Shown here: piece after piece, positions 6,611-14,540 of the stretch | How positions within the stretch are numbered: the first letter of the stretch is position 1 | Layout of the letters: the number at the start of each line of letters is the position of its first letter | IMG/VR virus record: IMGVR_UViG_3300046524_000086 | Coordinates: 1 to 23,018 of that record | Reading direction: 5' to 3' (one strand) | Source: a virus | DNA: 23,018 nucleotides | Made by a program: the position numbers and the translations under genes | Notes under the pieces: generated by a model | Seen by the model: the letters and a program-made list of their open reading frames with translations, nothing else | Databases searched by the model: none | What the model was told of the DNA's origin: nothing

Positions 6611-7066
6611 GTGACCAAGAAGCCTGCGCTGGCGCGTAGGTATCGGTCAGGTCTCGAAGAGAAGCTTGCAGAGCAGTTGGAAGGGGCCGGGATTAGCTAC
6701 GAGTACGAGTCCGAAAAGATTCCGTACACAGTCCCGGCCCGCGAGGCAAAGTATCTGCCCGACTTTCCGATTACCGGAACCAACATCTACCTCGAAGCTA
6801 AGGGCCATTGGGGCGGCGGCAAGTTCGGAGGCATCAGGCAAGCTAGCGCAGAACAGCGCCAGAAAATGCTGTTGCTGAAAGAGCAGCACCCCGGCCTTGA
6901 TATTCGCGTCGTGTACGAACGCGCCAGTACCAAAATCTATCCCGGCAGTCCGACCACCAACGCCATGTGGGCTGAAACCCATGGGTTCAAGTGGGCCGAC
7001 AAAGGGACCATTCCGCAAGAGTGGATTGACGAAATCAAACTTCAACAGAAGAGGAAGAAGACATGA
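6611..7066 (+). CDS. Endonuclease I, Holliday-junction resolvase (T7 gp3-like)
   Basis: Resolves branched DNA and helps break down host DNA. It aligns with T7 endonuclease I: RSGLEEKL (catalytic Glu16, T7 Glu20), PDF (Asp51, T7 Asp55), LEAKG (Glu62 and Lys64, T7 Glu65/Lys67), followed by the conserved EQHP.LDIRVV and TKIYPGSPT blocks. Length 151 aa against 149 in T7. It begins with GTG directly after the stop of the ssDNA-binding gene and overlaps the next gene by ATGA. Confidence 0.93.
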   Translation: MTKKPALARRYRSGLEEKLAEQLEGAGISYEYESEKIPYTVPAREAKYLPDFPITGTNIYLEAKGHWGGGKFGGIRQASAEQRQKMLLLKEQHPGLDIRVVYERASTKIYPGSPTTNAMWAETHGFKWADKGTIPQEWIDEIKLQQKRKKT

Positions 7067-7296
7067 CGAACTCGCAGTTTTTCCGCTCCGTCAGCCTGTC
7101 CCCGCAGCAGAGGACCATCCTTGGCCATCTGGCTTCCGGGCGATCCATCTCCACCATGGAGAGCAATATCGTCTACAAAATCGGCCGCCTCTCTGACGTG
7201 ATCCTGAAGCTCCGTCGCAAGGGCTTCAACGTGACGACCGATGTTCGGAAGGACAACACCGGTACCACGTACAGTCGCTATTCGCTGGCCGCCTAA
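7063..7296 (+). CDS. Small helix-turn-helix protein
   Basis: 77 aa, starting in an ATGA overlap with endonuclease I. The pattern LSPQQRTILGHLASGRSIS...ESNIVYKIGRLSDVILKLRRKGFNV resembles the phage helix-turn-helix family in which a Q-x-x-IL-x-x-L-x-x-G segment precedes a recognition helix and a G-[FY]-x-I/V wing. Likely a DNA-binding accessory or regulatory protein; target unknown. Confidence 0.65.
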   Translation: MTNSQFFRSVSLSPQQRTILGHLASGRSISTMESNIVYKIGRLSDVILKLRRKGFNVTTDVRKDNTGTTYSRYSLAA

Positions 7297-7311
7297 TTGG
7301 AGCGCATGACT

Positions 7312-7545
7312 ATGTTCTCCAAGATCAAAGCGTTCTTCGTCGGCGTCGAGCACGATATTGAAGCCATCATCTCCGACTTCACCAGCACCGTCACCAAGCT
7401 GGAAGCAGCTGCGGTAGCCAAGGCGAAGGAGGCAGAGAGCCACCTAGCCGCCGCTACGTACTCGTCGCATCTCAGCGCCGTAGCGTCCAGCGCCTCCGAG
7501 AAGGCCACCGCTGTAGCTGAGAAGATCAAGGCGCTGGTTGCTTAA
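7312..7545 (+). CDS. Small Ala-rich helical protein (77 aa)
   Basis: ATG at 7312 has GGAG (7299-7302) nine bases upstream; an in-frame ATG at 7306 and TTG at 7297 are alternatives. The start MFSKIKAFFVGVEHDIEAI is amphipathic, and the rest is an Ala/Lys/Glu-rich helix with coiled-coil character (EAAAVAKAKEAESHLAAA). No true membrane helix. The stop overlaps the primase-helicase start (TAATG). Function unknown. Confidence 0.6.
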   Translation: MFSKIKAFFVGVEHDIEAIISDFTSTVTKLEAAAVAKAKEAESHLAAATYSSHLSAVASSASEKATAVAEKIKALVA

Positions 7546-9140
7546 TGGCATGGCTCAATTCTGGGCCTTGCGATAAGTGTAACTCAAGCGATGCCCGGGC
7601 TCATTATGATGATGGGTCCGGGTATTGTTTTGCGTGTGAGACTTACTTCAAGGCGGACGGCGAAGAGACAGAGGTAGCTACCGGCGATTGGCGCCGAGGC
7701 GACTACCTCGCGATGAACTCACGGGCGCTCAAGGAAGAGACGCTCCGAAAGGCAGGCTACCAGTACGACCGCTCCACCAAGACCCACATCATGAACGTGC
7801 GGGACAGCGGCGGCAAACTGATCGCACAGAAGTTCAGGACGCCCGAGAGCAAGGGCTCTTGGATCGGGGACGCAAAGGACCCTCCCATTTACCTTAGCTG
7901 GCTGTGGCCATCGAAGGGCCGGAGCGTGCTGCTGACAGAGGGCGAGATAGACGCGCTTTCCTATTGGCAATCTTGGGACTGCAAGTATCCCGTGGGCTCG
8001 CTGCCGAATGGCACCGGCTCCGTGCGCAAGGCGATCCTGAAGCACTATGAGCAGCTGTGCGCCTTCGAGAGCATCTACCTCAGCTTCGATAACGACGAGC
8101 CAGGACAAAAAGCCCTTGAGCTAGCTTGCCAGCTATTGCCCGTCGGCAAGGTCAAAATCGTTCGGCTACCCGAGGACTGCAAGGACGCCAACGAGTGTCT
8201 GATGAAGCACGGGCCGCAAGCCCTTGTGCGCGCCTACTATGACGCGAAGGAATACAGGCCCGATGGCATCCGCGAGGGACGCGAGTTCACCAAGGAGCGG
8301 CTGAAGAAGAAGCGGCGCGCAGGGTTCAAGCTGCCGTGGCCGAAGCTAGACGAAATGTGGATGGGGCTCCGAGATGGAGAAGTCACGACAATTGCCGCAG
8401 GCAGCGGTATCGGCAAGTCAACTATCGCAAGGCACATTGCCTACCACCTCCGCACCGAGCACAAGCTCAAAATCGGAAACATCTACCTTGAGGAAGACAA
8501 CGATACCAGTGTGTCCGCTTACGTCGCACTGCATCAGGGTGTTCCCCTAAAGAACGTCTTAGCTAATCCAGAGTCCATCAGTGACGAGGATTGGGACGCA
8601 GCGCTAGCCGCTGTGGTCTGGGACGGGATGCTCTTCTACGACCACTTCGGATCGCTGGAGAGTGAGCGGCTGCTGACCATGATGCGTTTCATGGCCGCGA
8701 GTGGCTGCCGGTTCATTGTGCTTGATCACATCAGCATCGTTCACAGCGGCACCGAGACCAACGACGAACGCAAAGACATCGATATCCTGATGACCAAGCT
8801 AGCTAGCTTCGTCAAGGAGACCGGTGTGGGCGTGATTGCCGTTGTCCATCTGAAGCGGGGCAAGAACTACAATGAAGGTGACGCTATTTCTCTCACTGAT
8901 ATGCGCGGATCAGCGTCTATTGAACAGCTATCTTTCAACGTCCTTGGCCTCGAACGGGACCAGCAAGACAACGATCAGAAGCTATTCGCGCAAATGCGGT
9001 CGCTCAAATGTCGCATCACCGGAGAGACCGGGGAAGCGGACAGACTCAAATGGAATGTAAAGAGAGGACAGTATGAAGTTGCAGGACCTGAGTGCTTCGA
9101 TCCCGCAGGAGCAGCGGCAGACGATGACTCGCCGTTCTAA
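7545..9140 (+). CDS. Primase-helicase, T7 gp4-like
   Basis: Bifunctional replication protein that makes primers and unwinds DNA. N-terminal zinc-binding domain with Cys9, Cys12, Cys28 and Cys31 (CDKC...CFAC); TOPRIM primase core with Glu132 (LLTEGEIDAL) and the Asp182-x-Asp184 pair (SFDNDEPG); C-terminal RecA-like DnaB-type helicase with Walker A GSGIGKST (Lys291) and Walker B FIVLDH (Asp394), then the HLKRGKNYN and DMRGS motifs. 531 aa, close to the full-length T7 protein (566 aa). It begins in a TAATG overlap. The acidic end DDDSPF resembles the T7 gp4 tail that contacts DNA polymerase. Confidence 0.95.
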   Translation: MAWLNSGPCDKCNSSDARAHYDDGSGYCFACETYFKADGEETEVATGDWRRGDYLAMNSRALKEETLRKAGYQYDRSTKTHIMNVRDSGGKLIAQKFRTPESKGSWIGDAKDPPIYLSWLWPSKGRSVLLTEGEIDALSYWQSWDCKYPVGSLPNGTGSVRKAILKHYEQLCAFESIYLSFDNDEPGQKALELACQLLPVGKVKIVRLPEDCKDANECLMKHGPQALVRAYYDAKEYRPDGIREGREFTKERLKKKRRAGFKLPWPKLDEMWMGLRDGEVTTIAAGSGIGKSTIARHIAYHLRTEHKLKIGNIYLEEDNDTSVSAYVALHQGVPLKNVLANPESISDEDWDAALAAVVWDGMLFYDHFGSLESERLLTMMRFMAASGCRFIVLDHISIVHSGTETNDERKDIDILMTKLASFVKETGVGVIAVVHLKRGKNYNEGDAISLTDMRGSASIEQLSFNVLGLERDQQDNDQKLFAQMRSLKCRITGETGEADRLKWNVKRGQYEVAGPECFDPAGAAADDDSPF

Positions 9141-9252
9141 CGTTGCCGCATGGCACGGGGAACAGGCGGTGAAGGCGTATCGCCGTAAAGATATGGTTGC
9201 CTATGTGCGCCATGTGGCGATTGCGGACCATCTGTGGAGTACGTGGGGATGA
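9073..9252 (+). CDS. Hypothetical protein (59 aa) overlapping primase-helicase end
   Basis: ATG at 9073 is preceded by AGAGAGGACAGT, a good Shine-Dalgarno at good spacing, although it lies inside the last 68 bases of the primase-helicase gene. The stop forms an ATGA overlap with the next gene (9249-9252), and this reading explains the otherwise empty interval 9141-9248. The protein is basic and helical (MTRRSNVAAWHGEQAVKAY). Not recognised. Confidence 0.65.
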   Translation: MKLQDLSASIPQEQRQTMTRRSNVAAWHGEQAVKAYRRKDMVAYVRHVAIADHLWSTWG

Positions 9253-9458
9253 CCGAGTATGTGTATCCGCAAGATGTGAGGGCGCACGACGAGGACGGGA
9301 CCTACCTGTACCAAGAGAACGGTATGACCCTGCGGGACTACTTCGCTGGGCAGGCTCTGGTGGGGATCGCTCAGCGGGGGCAGTACACCAACACGGTAGC
9401 AGCCGCGATTGCCTACGAGTACGCAGATGCCCTCATGAAAGCGAGGGGTAGTGACTAG
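9249..9458 (+). CDS. Hypothetical phage protein (69 aa)
   Basis: ATG at 9249, with GGAG at 9236-9239, is preferred over the GTG at 9234 because of the ATGA overlap with the previous gene. It contains the segment MTLRDYFAGQALVG, familiar to me from small conserved phage proteins of unknown function, and a C-terminal helix (AAAIAYEYADALMKAR). It overlaps the DNA polymerase start by 8 bases. Confidence 0.65.
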   Translation: MTEYVYPQDVRAHDEDGTYLYQENGMTLRDYFAGQALVGIAQRGQYTNTVAAAIAYEYADALMKARGSD

Positions 9459-11442
9459 GCTCCTATTCGACATCGAGACGGACGGCCTTCTCTACGTAGC
9501 TTCCAAAGTCCACTGCATCGGCATCGTTGACGTTGATACAGGCGTCGAGAGCAGCTACGGCCCCGCCGAGCTTCATAAGGCCACCGTGAGGCTGATGGCT
9601 GCTGACGAGCTTATCGGCCACAACATCAAAGCGTTCGACATCCCGGCCCTAAAGAAGCTCATGGCCTTCACGCCCAAGGCGGGCCAGAAGGTAACCGATA
9701 CGCTCATTGTGTCCCGGCTGGTGTACCCGGCGCTGAAGGCCGACGATGCCCTCAATGACAAGGTGCCCGCAGAGTACAAGGGCAAGCATTCGCTGGGCTC
9801 GTGGGGCCACCGGCTAGGTGAGCACAAAGGCGACTATGCGGAGGTCAAGCGGGCTGAGGCTGTCGCGTTGGGTTACACCGACGAGGTAGCTATTCAGCGG
9901 TTCATCTGGGCCGAGTTCTCGACCGATATGCTCGACTACATGATGCAGGACGTTCGCTTGAATTTCTTGCTCTACAAGAAGCTCAACCCGGACCAGTACG
10001 CACCGAAGGCCATCCAGCTAGAGCACCGCATAGCTGGGCTCTGCGAGCACATTGAGGAATCCGGCTTCCCTTTTGACTTCGCCGCCGCAGGGCGGCTCCA
10101 CGTCGAGCTGCTGGAGAAGCAGTACCAGCTAGAGCAGAGACTGAAGGCTGAGTTTGGATCGTGGGAGCAACCTATCTCCCCTGACCCAGCTAAGGCTTGG
10201 TTCGTCCCCAAGAAGGACGACGCAAAGCGCGGGTACAAGAAGGGCGTCGGCTTCATCAAAATGAAGACCGTCGAGTTCAACCCCGGATCGCGGGCCCACA
10301 TCGCCAAGGTGCTCAAGGAGCGCGGGTGGAAGCCCACCAAGTTCACGGACGGCGGAAGCCCTCTGTTGGACGAGGAGACCATTGAGGGCGCCGTAGCTAA
10401 GTTTCCAGAGCTACACGGCGTTGGTGAGTATCTGATGCTCACTAAGCGCCTCTCGCAGCTGACCGGCTCCAAGCAGAGCCTCATGGCAGCAGTGCGGGAC
10501 GACGGAAGGATACATGGCCGCATCAACCCTATGGGGACCATCACGGGGCGGGCCGCCCACTACTCACCAAACTTGGCTCAAGTCCCGTCAGCTAAGAAAC
10601 TCTACGGAACAGACTTCCGGCGCCTGTTCAAGGTGCCCGCTGGCTACAAGCTGGTGGGGGCCGATATGCAGGGCTTGGAGTTGCGTGGCCTAGCCCACTA
10701 TCTCTCATACTTCGACGGAGGGGCCTATGGCCGCACGCTTCTTGAAGGCGACCCACATTGGGCTGCTGTTATCGCTCTTGGTTTGCTTCCTCCGGGGACG
10801 GCCCGAGATAAGCACAACAAGCTACACATCATCCTTAGAGAAGAATGCGCCAAGGTGTTCGTCTATGCCACAGTCTACGGCGGCGGCGACCTCCAAGCTG
10901 GGACTATCATTCACGAAGCTCTCCTGAATGCCCGCAACAATGCGGGGCCTGCGGGGGCAGCTGTCTACAGTGAGTTCTTTGGCTACGAGTTGGCGCCTAG
11001 CGAAGCCACCCTTAGACGGGTTGGCGGTAAGGCTAGACGCGGGTTCGCAGCTGGTATCGAAGGGTACGAGGCTCTCCAAGCGCAGCTGAAGGAGCGTGTA
11101 GCTAAGCGGGGTGCGGTTAAGGGCCTTGACGGGCGCCTGATCCCGCTGCGCAAGGACTACGCGGCGTTCTCAACGCTCAATCAGAATGCGGGCGCCATTC
11201 TCTGCAAGGAGTGGGGCTGCAACGCATTTGACGAGATGGCAGGGATGATCCTGCCGGGGCGTGACTTCTTTGTGTGTGCTTGGGTTCACGACGAATACCA
11301 AGTAGCAGCAAAGGAAGAGTTTGCCGACTTCGTTGGCGAGACGCTCGTAGCTACCGCACAGAAGGCGGGCGAACCCTACGACTTCCGCATCCGTCTCGAT
11401 AGCGAATACAGCATTGGGGATAGCTGGGCGGATACCCACTAA
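9451..11442 (+). CDS. DNA polymerase, family A (T7 gp5-like)
   Basis: Replicative polymerase. The 3'-5' exonuclease domain opens with LLFDIETDG (Asp7, Glu9) and includes HNIKAFDIPAL and DTLIVSRL. Polymerase motif A is GADMQGLELRGLAHY (Asp405). Motif B, REECAKVFVYATVYGGGD, has Lys468 and Tyr472 in the positions of T7 Lys522/Tyr526; the Tyr predicts acceptance of dideoxynucleotides as in T7. Motif C is WVHDEYQV (His613, Asp614, Glu615). 663 aa against 704 in T7. Starts with GTG overlapping the previous gene; GAGGGG lies upstream. A loop with Lys-rich sequence at about 250-275 resembles a shortened thioredoxin-binding area, but processivity-factor use cannot be judged. Confidence 0.95.
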   Translation: MTRLLFDIETDGLLYVASKVHCIGIVDVDTGVESSYGPAELHKATVRLMAADELIGHNIKAFDIPALKKLMAFTPKAGQKVTDTLIVSRLVYPALKADDALNDKVPAEYKGKHSLGSWGHRLGEHKGDYAEVKRAEAVALGYTDEVAIQRFIWAEFSTDMLDYMMQDVRLNFLLYKKLNPDQYAPKAIQLEHRIAGLCEHIEESGFPFDFAAAGRLHVELLEKQYQLEQRLKAEFGSWEQPISPDPAKAWFVPKKDDAKRGYKKGVGFIKMKTVEFNPGSRAHIAKVLKERGWKPTKFTDGGSPLLDEETIEGAVAKFPELHGVGEYLMLTKRLSQLTGSKQSLMAAVRDDGRIHGRINPMGTITGRAAHYSPNLAQVPSAKKLYGTDFRRLFKVPAGYKLVGADMQGLELRGLAHYLSYFDGGAYGRTLLEGDPHWAAVIALGLLPPGTARDKHNKLHIILREECAKVFVYATVYGGGDLQAGTIIHEALLNARNNAGPAGAAVYSEFFGYELAPSEATLRRVGGKARRGFAAGIEGYEALQAQLKERVAKRGAVKGLDGRLIPLRKDYAAFSTLNQNAGAILCKEWGCNAFDEMAGMILPGRDFFVCAWVHDEYQVAAKEEFADFVGETLVATAQKAGEPYDFRIRLDSEYSIGDSWADTH

Positions 11443-11690
11443 TGGAACGCCTGCACAGGCTCCTACAAACCATCTTCGAACGCCCCTTAGCCATCCAGAG
11501 CAACACGGCCCGCCGAGACGCGGACGTTGTAGCTATGGCTGCGTCTATGGGGCTCATCACAACAGAAATTACCCCTCACACGTTCGGCCGAGATTGGCGC
11601 GTTACGAGCACGGGGTTGGTACTTCTAAACGAGGGAAACAATGCAATATCTCATTCTGTCGAAGGATCAGGCGAAGGCGCTGGTTGCTGA
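11442..11690 (+). CDS. Small winged-helix-like protein (82 aa)
   Basis: Begins in TAATG overlapping the DNA polymerase stop. The segment DADVVAMAASMGLITTEI followed by WRVTSTGLVLLNE resembles the helix plus C-terminal wing ('T-x-x-G-x-x-x-L') of small winged-helix proteins. Its last 50 bases overlap the next gene, whose Shine-Dalgarno (GAGGGA) is inside this gene. Function unknown. Confidence 0.55.
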   Translation: MERLHRLLQTIFERPLAIQSNTARRDADVVAMAASMGLITTEITPHTFGRDWRVTSTGLVLLNEGNNAISHSVEGSGEGAGC

Positions 11691-11988
11691 GGTTGAGGCT
11701 CTGGCCGAGGAAGCCTTTCAGGCGGGCGTCAAGGTTGGGCGCGGTGACGTAGCTCAGCTGTCGGACGAACAGGAAGCGGATGCCTACGACGCAGGCTACG
11801 ATGACGGCAAAGCCTCCGGCTACGACGAAGGCTACAACCACGGAGCCGCTGATAGCTACGACGATGGCTACGAGGACGGAAAGGCCGAGGGTGAACTTCG
11901 CGCCGCTGAGGCCGCAGCCTACGGTGATGCCTTCGAGGAACAGCCCCGCATCCATCAGTGGACCGAGGGCACGCGGTTCTTCGACTGA
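11641..11988 (+). CDS. Protein with deca-GX3-like glycine repeat
   Basis: ATG at 11641, preceded by GAGGGAAACA. After a helical start (about residues 8-33) the protein has a run in which Gly recurs every fourth residue: G-YDD-G-KAS-G-YDE-G-YNH-G-AAD-S-YDD-G-YED-G-KAE-G (residues about 52-84), with one Gly replaced by Ser. This periodicity resembles the deca-GX3 motif of eukaryotic Yae1/Lto1 proteins, which forms paired helices. Many Asp/Tyr residues make it very acidic. The C-terminus is HQWTEGTRFFD. Role in the phage unknown; protein-protein contact is the likely use of the repeat. Confidence 0.75.
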   Translation: MQYLILSKDQAKALVAEVEALAEEAFQAGVKVGRGDVAQLSDEQEADAYDAGYDDGKASGYDEGYNHGAADSYDDGYEDGKAEGELRAAEAAAYGDAFEEQPRIHQWTEGTRFFD

Positions 11989-12158
11989 TGGACGGTTATC
12001 ATGAGTACGCGGGTGGCCAATTCGATGTGCAGGCTACCCGCGTGGACAACAAGGTAACGCTCAGCTTCTACCGGAACGGCGTGCTGCTTATGCAGGCCGA
12101 TACGACCCGCGAGGGGGCTATGGGCATCGTGCAGCGTATTCTGGGGGTGCTCTCATGA
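11988..12158 (+). CDS. Hypothetical small protein (56 aa)
   Basis: ATG at 11988 forms a TGATG overlap with the previous stop, preferred over an upstream in-frame start at 11958. Beta strands (FDVQATRVDNKVTLSFYRNGVLLMQAD) are followed by a helix (EGAMGIVQRILGVLS). The stop overlaps the exonuclease start as ATGA. Not recognised. Confidence 0.65.
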   Translation: MDGYHEYAGGQFDVQATRVDNKVTLSFYRNGVLLMQADTTREGAMGIVQRILGVLS

Positions 12159-12904
12159 CCACCCTGCTGATCGACGGCGACGAGTACCTCTTCAGAGCGT
12201 GTGTAGCTAACGAGCTGGACATTCGCTGGGACGAGCACAACCACGTCCTACAGGCCAATGAGGAGGCGTGTTGGTCTGACTTCGCTGGCTCTATCGACAA
12301 GCTGGCGCAGCGCTTCCACACGCAGGACATCAAGCTCTGCTTCTCAGGCACCTACGACACGCCGAACTTCCGGCTAGCTATCGATCCTTCCTACAAGGCG
12401 AGCCGACAGGAGAAGCGCAAGCCTCTCTGTTACGCCGCGCTGCGTAGCGAGGCCGACGACACCTATAGCACCCAAGCATTCCCGGGCCTTGAGGCCGATG
12501 ACGTGATGGGCATCCTAGCTACCAAGCCGGGAGCTAACTGCATCATCGTCAGCCAGGACAAAGACATGAAGACGTTGCCCGCCAAGATTTGGACGGGGGA
12601 CGAACTTCTGACCATCAGTCAGGAAGAGGCCGACTACTGGCACATGTTCCAGACGCTGACCGGGGATGCCGTGGACGGCTTCAAGGGCTGTCCGGGTATG
12701 GGGCCCGTTGGAGCACAGAAGCTGCTGGGTGAGGCCATGGCGACCGAAGACGGCATGTGGCCCTACGTGGTCAAGGCTTTCGAGAAGAAGCAGCTGACCG
12801 CTGACGACGCAATCCGCAACGCCCGCTTGGCCCGCATTCTCCGCTGGGACGATTGGGACAAGAAGAAAAAGGTACCGATCCTATGGACGCCGGGCGCGAG
12901 CTAA
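12155..12904 (+). CDS. 5'-3' exonuclease, FEN/gp6-like
   Basis: Removes RNA primers and degrades DNA from 5' ends in phage replication and recombination. Metal-binding motifs of the 5'-nuclease family are visible: LLIDGDEYLF near the N-terminus, FPGLEADDVMG, IVSQDKDMKTLP, and a helix-hairpin-helix block LTGDAVDGFKGCPGMGPVGAQKLL that binds DNA. 249 aa. It overlaps the previous gene by ATGA, and its position after DNA polymerase matches T7 gene 6. Confidence 0.9.
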   Translation: MTTLLIDGDEYLFRACVANELDIRWDEHNHVLQANEEACWSDFAGSIDKLAQRFHTQDIKLCFSGTYDTPNFRLAIDPSYKASRQEKRKPLCYAALRSEADDTYSTQAFPGLEADDVMGILATKPGANCIIVSQDKDMKTLPAKIWTGDELLTISQEEADYWHMFQTLTGDAVDGFKGCPGMGPVGAQKLLGEAMATEDGMWPYVVKAFEKKQLTADDAIRNARLARILRWDDWDKKKKVPILWTPGAS

Positions 12905-13023
12905 TTGAGCGACTGAAGCGCGCAGTGTTTGGGCTGTGCGTCGAAGGCGAGACGCCGACTATCGTAATTGCGCTCACAGCCGCAGAGCGCGCCTTGATAA
13001 TCAATGCTTTGGAGAGACAATGA
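12883..13023 (+). CDS. Hypothetical small protein (46 aa)
   Basis: ATG at 12883 lies inside the exonuclease 3' end (22-base overlap) and the stop overlaps the next gene as ATGA (13020-13023). The protein has helices at both ends (GRELIERLKRAVFGL and TAAERALIINALERQ). The tight start/stop overlap downstream is the main evidence that it is translated. Not recognised. Confidence 0.5.
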   Translation: MDAGRELIERLKRAVFGLCVEGETPTIVIALTAAERALIINALERQ

Positions 13024-13496
13024 CACTCTATCTCGACCTCGACGGGGTCTTAGCTGACTTCGACCGGAGGGCTGGGTACCGCATGGATACCGACAACATC
13101 TACAAGTACGAGTTCGTTTGGGGCACAGGGAAGTTCTGGGACAAGATCAACGAGGACCCGGAGTTCTTCCTCAACCTCGGGCCGACGCCGGACTGTTACG
13201 ACTTGCTGGAGGCTGTTGGCCACCTTAATCCAATCATCCTGACCGCGCTCCCGAGCAGCAACAGCGATGGTGTTGACCGGCAGAAGCGCGCATGGGTGAA
13301 GCAGCACCTTGGGGGCTACGAAGTCATTACCTGCCTTACCAAGGACAAGCCGAACTACTGCAAGCCCGGGGATATCCTGATCGATGACCGCGCGGTCAAT
13401 CGAGATGCATGGATAGCTAAGGGCGGCATCTACATCATTCACACGACAGCCGCGCGCTCCATTGGGGCGCTTCAGGCATTGGGGATTATCGACTGA
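13020..13496 (+). CDS. HAD-family phosphatase, 5'(3')-deoxyribonucleotidase-like
   Basis: Likely dephosphorylates nucleotides. The HAD motif I is MTLYLDLDGVLADFD (nucleophile Asp6, acid Asp8); ILTALPSS fits motif II and DILIDDRAVN the metal-binding motif IV. 158 aa, as for phage 5'(3')-nucleotidase-like HAD proteins. The ATG at 13020 (GGAGA upstream, ATGA overlap) is chosen because it places motif I at the N-terminus. It neighbours a predicted dATP/dGTP diphosphohydrolase-domain protein, suggesting a shared role in the dNTP pool. Confidence 0.82.
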   Translation: MTLYLDLDGVLADFDRRAGYRMDTDNIYKYEFVWGTGKFWDKINEDPEFFLNLGPTPDCYDLLEAVGHLNPIILTALPSSNSDGVDRQKRAWVKQHLGGYEVITCLTKDKPNYCKPGDILIDDRAVNRDAWIAKGGIYIIHTTAARSIGALQALGIID

Positions 13497-14047
13497 TGAT
13501 CTACGAGGCAAAGAAGGGCGACAAGGTACGTTGCATTGAAAGCTACGAAGGGGGCTCCTTTTCCGAAGGAACGATTTACAAGCTGCGCGAGGACTTCAAC
13601 AGCACTGACCCGTTTGCTACTGTCCGCGTGACTAAGGACGACCTGGGCTCGAAAACCAACGGTTGGGGCCAGAGTTTCTTTGAGCTTGTGCAGCGGGACA
13701 CCGTCCCAGCTAAGCCGCTGGTCCGCACGTTCTCCACCGGTGCCACCCGTGACACCGACGAGAACAAGCTGGACTTCGAAGGCTTCCTCTCGCCGCTCGT
13801 TCTGGAAGAGTTTGCCAAGTACATGCACGGCAAGCGCAAGATGCCTGACGGCTCCATGCGTGACAGTGACAACTGGCAGAAGGGCATTCCGCTCGATGCC
13901 TACATGAAGAGCATGTTCCGGCATTTCTTCGCGGTCTGGAAGAGCCACAGGGCAGGCACTACCACCGCAGAGGAAGACTTGCTTGGCCTGTTCTTCAATG
14001 TGCAGGGTTATCTGCACGAGACCCTGAAGGCGAAAAAGGAATGCTGA
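13496..14047 (+). CDS. dATP/dGTP diphosphohydrolase N-terminal-domain protein
   Basis: The block FSTGATRDTDENKLDFEGFL followed by DSDNWQKGIPLDAYMKSMFR is the signature of the phage family named 'dATP/dGTP diphosphohydrolase, N-terminal' (about residues 78-165). Ahead of it is a ~60-residue segment (AKKGDKVRCIESYEGGSFSE...) that looks like a small SH3-like barrel, an added domain. No HD-type phosphohydrolase or MazG catalytic domain can be seen after it, so enzyme activity cannot be assumed. It begins in TGATG after the HAD gene. Confidence 0.75.
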   Translation: MIYEAKKGDKVRCIESYEGGSFSEGTIYKLREDFNSTDPFATVRVTKDDLGSKTNGWGQSFFELVQRDTVPAKPLVRTFSTGATRDTDENKLDFEGFLSPLVLEEFAKYMHGKRKMPDGSMRDSDNWQKGIPLDAYMKSMFRHFFAVWKSHRAGTTTAEEDLLGLFFNVQGYLHETLKAKKEC

Positions 14048-14226
14048 TCTACGACCCACCATCAGGATGGCGCTACGGCTTCCCAAGGCCGTACCGGCCG
14101 CTACCCGGGGAGACATTGGCGCAGACCCTGCTGCGAGATGGTTACCCGCAGAAGGAAATCGACCAAGGAGGCGACAAACACGTTCGTTTCCTTGGCACCA
14201 AGGAAGAGCTGAAGGCGAAACAATGA
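14041..14226 (+). CDS. Hypothetical phage protein (61 aa)
   Basis: Starts ATG at 14041 with AAAAAGGA just upstream, overlapping the previous stop by 7 bases. The Pro/Tyr-rich start (MLIYDPPSGWRYGFPRPYRP) followed by LAQTLLRDGYP is a pattern known from small conserved phage proteins of unknown function. Overlaps the next gene by ATGA (14223-14226). Confidence 0.65.
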   Translation: MLIYDPPSGWRYGFPRPYRPLPGETLAQTLLRDGYPQKEIDQGGDKHVRFLGTKEELKAKQ

Positions 14227-14540
14227 TCAAAGCATCTGAAGCGGCCGTTGAGGCCGAACTGCGAACCAAGGGGCTCAATGCCCCGAGACTCACCCCGCAG
14301 GATATCGACGCAACTATCGAGCATGAAGAATACTGCCGATTCGGCGAAACGGCTACCGTGTGCGCCCTCACGCTGCGTAACGGCTACGTTGTGATTGGTA
14401 AGAGCGCGGCAGCATCGCCGGAGAACTTCGACGCGGCGATTGGTCGCCGCATTGCCCGCGACGATGCCCGTAATCAAATCTGGGAGCTTGAGGGCTACCT
14501 CCTGCGCGAGCGGCTTAACGACCCATGGCCTGCCGAGTAG
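14223..14540 (+). CDS. Gp49-like family phage protein
   Basis: 105 aa from the ATG at 14223 (ATGA overlap). The pattern IDATIEHEEYCRFGETATVC, then LRNGYVVIGKSAAASPENFD and IWELEGYLLRERL matches the phage Gp49/Gp66-like family: beta strands with NG[YF]-x-V-x-G-x-SA and a C-terminal IW-x-LEGYLL helix. The biochemical role of the family is not established; it is common in early regions of tailed phages. Confidence 0.8.
   Translation: MIKASEAAVEAELRTKGLNAPRLTPQDIDATIEHEEYCRFGETATVCALTLRNGYVVIGKSAAASPENFDAAIGRRIARDDARNQIWELEGYLLRERLNDPWPAE

Noticed and set aside
12455-12480. SP6-promoter-like GACACCTATAGCACC inside the exonuclease gene
   Set aside because: It is fully coding (Asp-Asp-Thr-Tyr-Ser-Thr) and has no second copy; likely chance.
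13496-14047. Evidence for a 2-aminoadenine (Z) DNA genome
   Set aside because: The dATP/dGTP diphosphohydrolase N-terminal domain is suggestive, but no PurZ-like synthetase or clear catalytic phosphohydrolase is present in the window.
13472-14371. 299-codon open frame on the minus strand
   Set aside because: It lies opposite three well-supported + strand genes with tight start/stop overlaps, and its sequence matches no recognisable fold; a GC-driven shadow frame.
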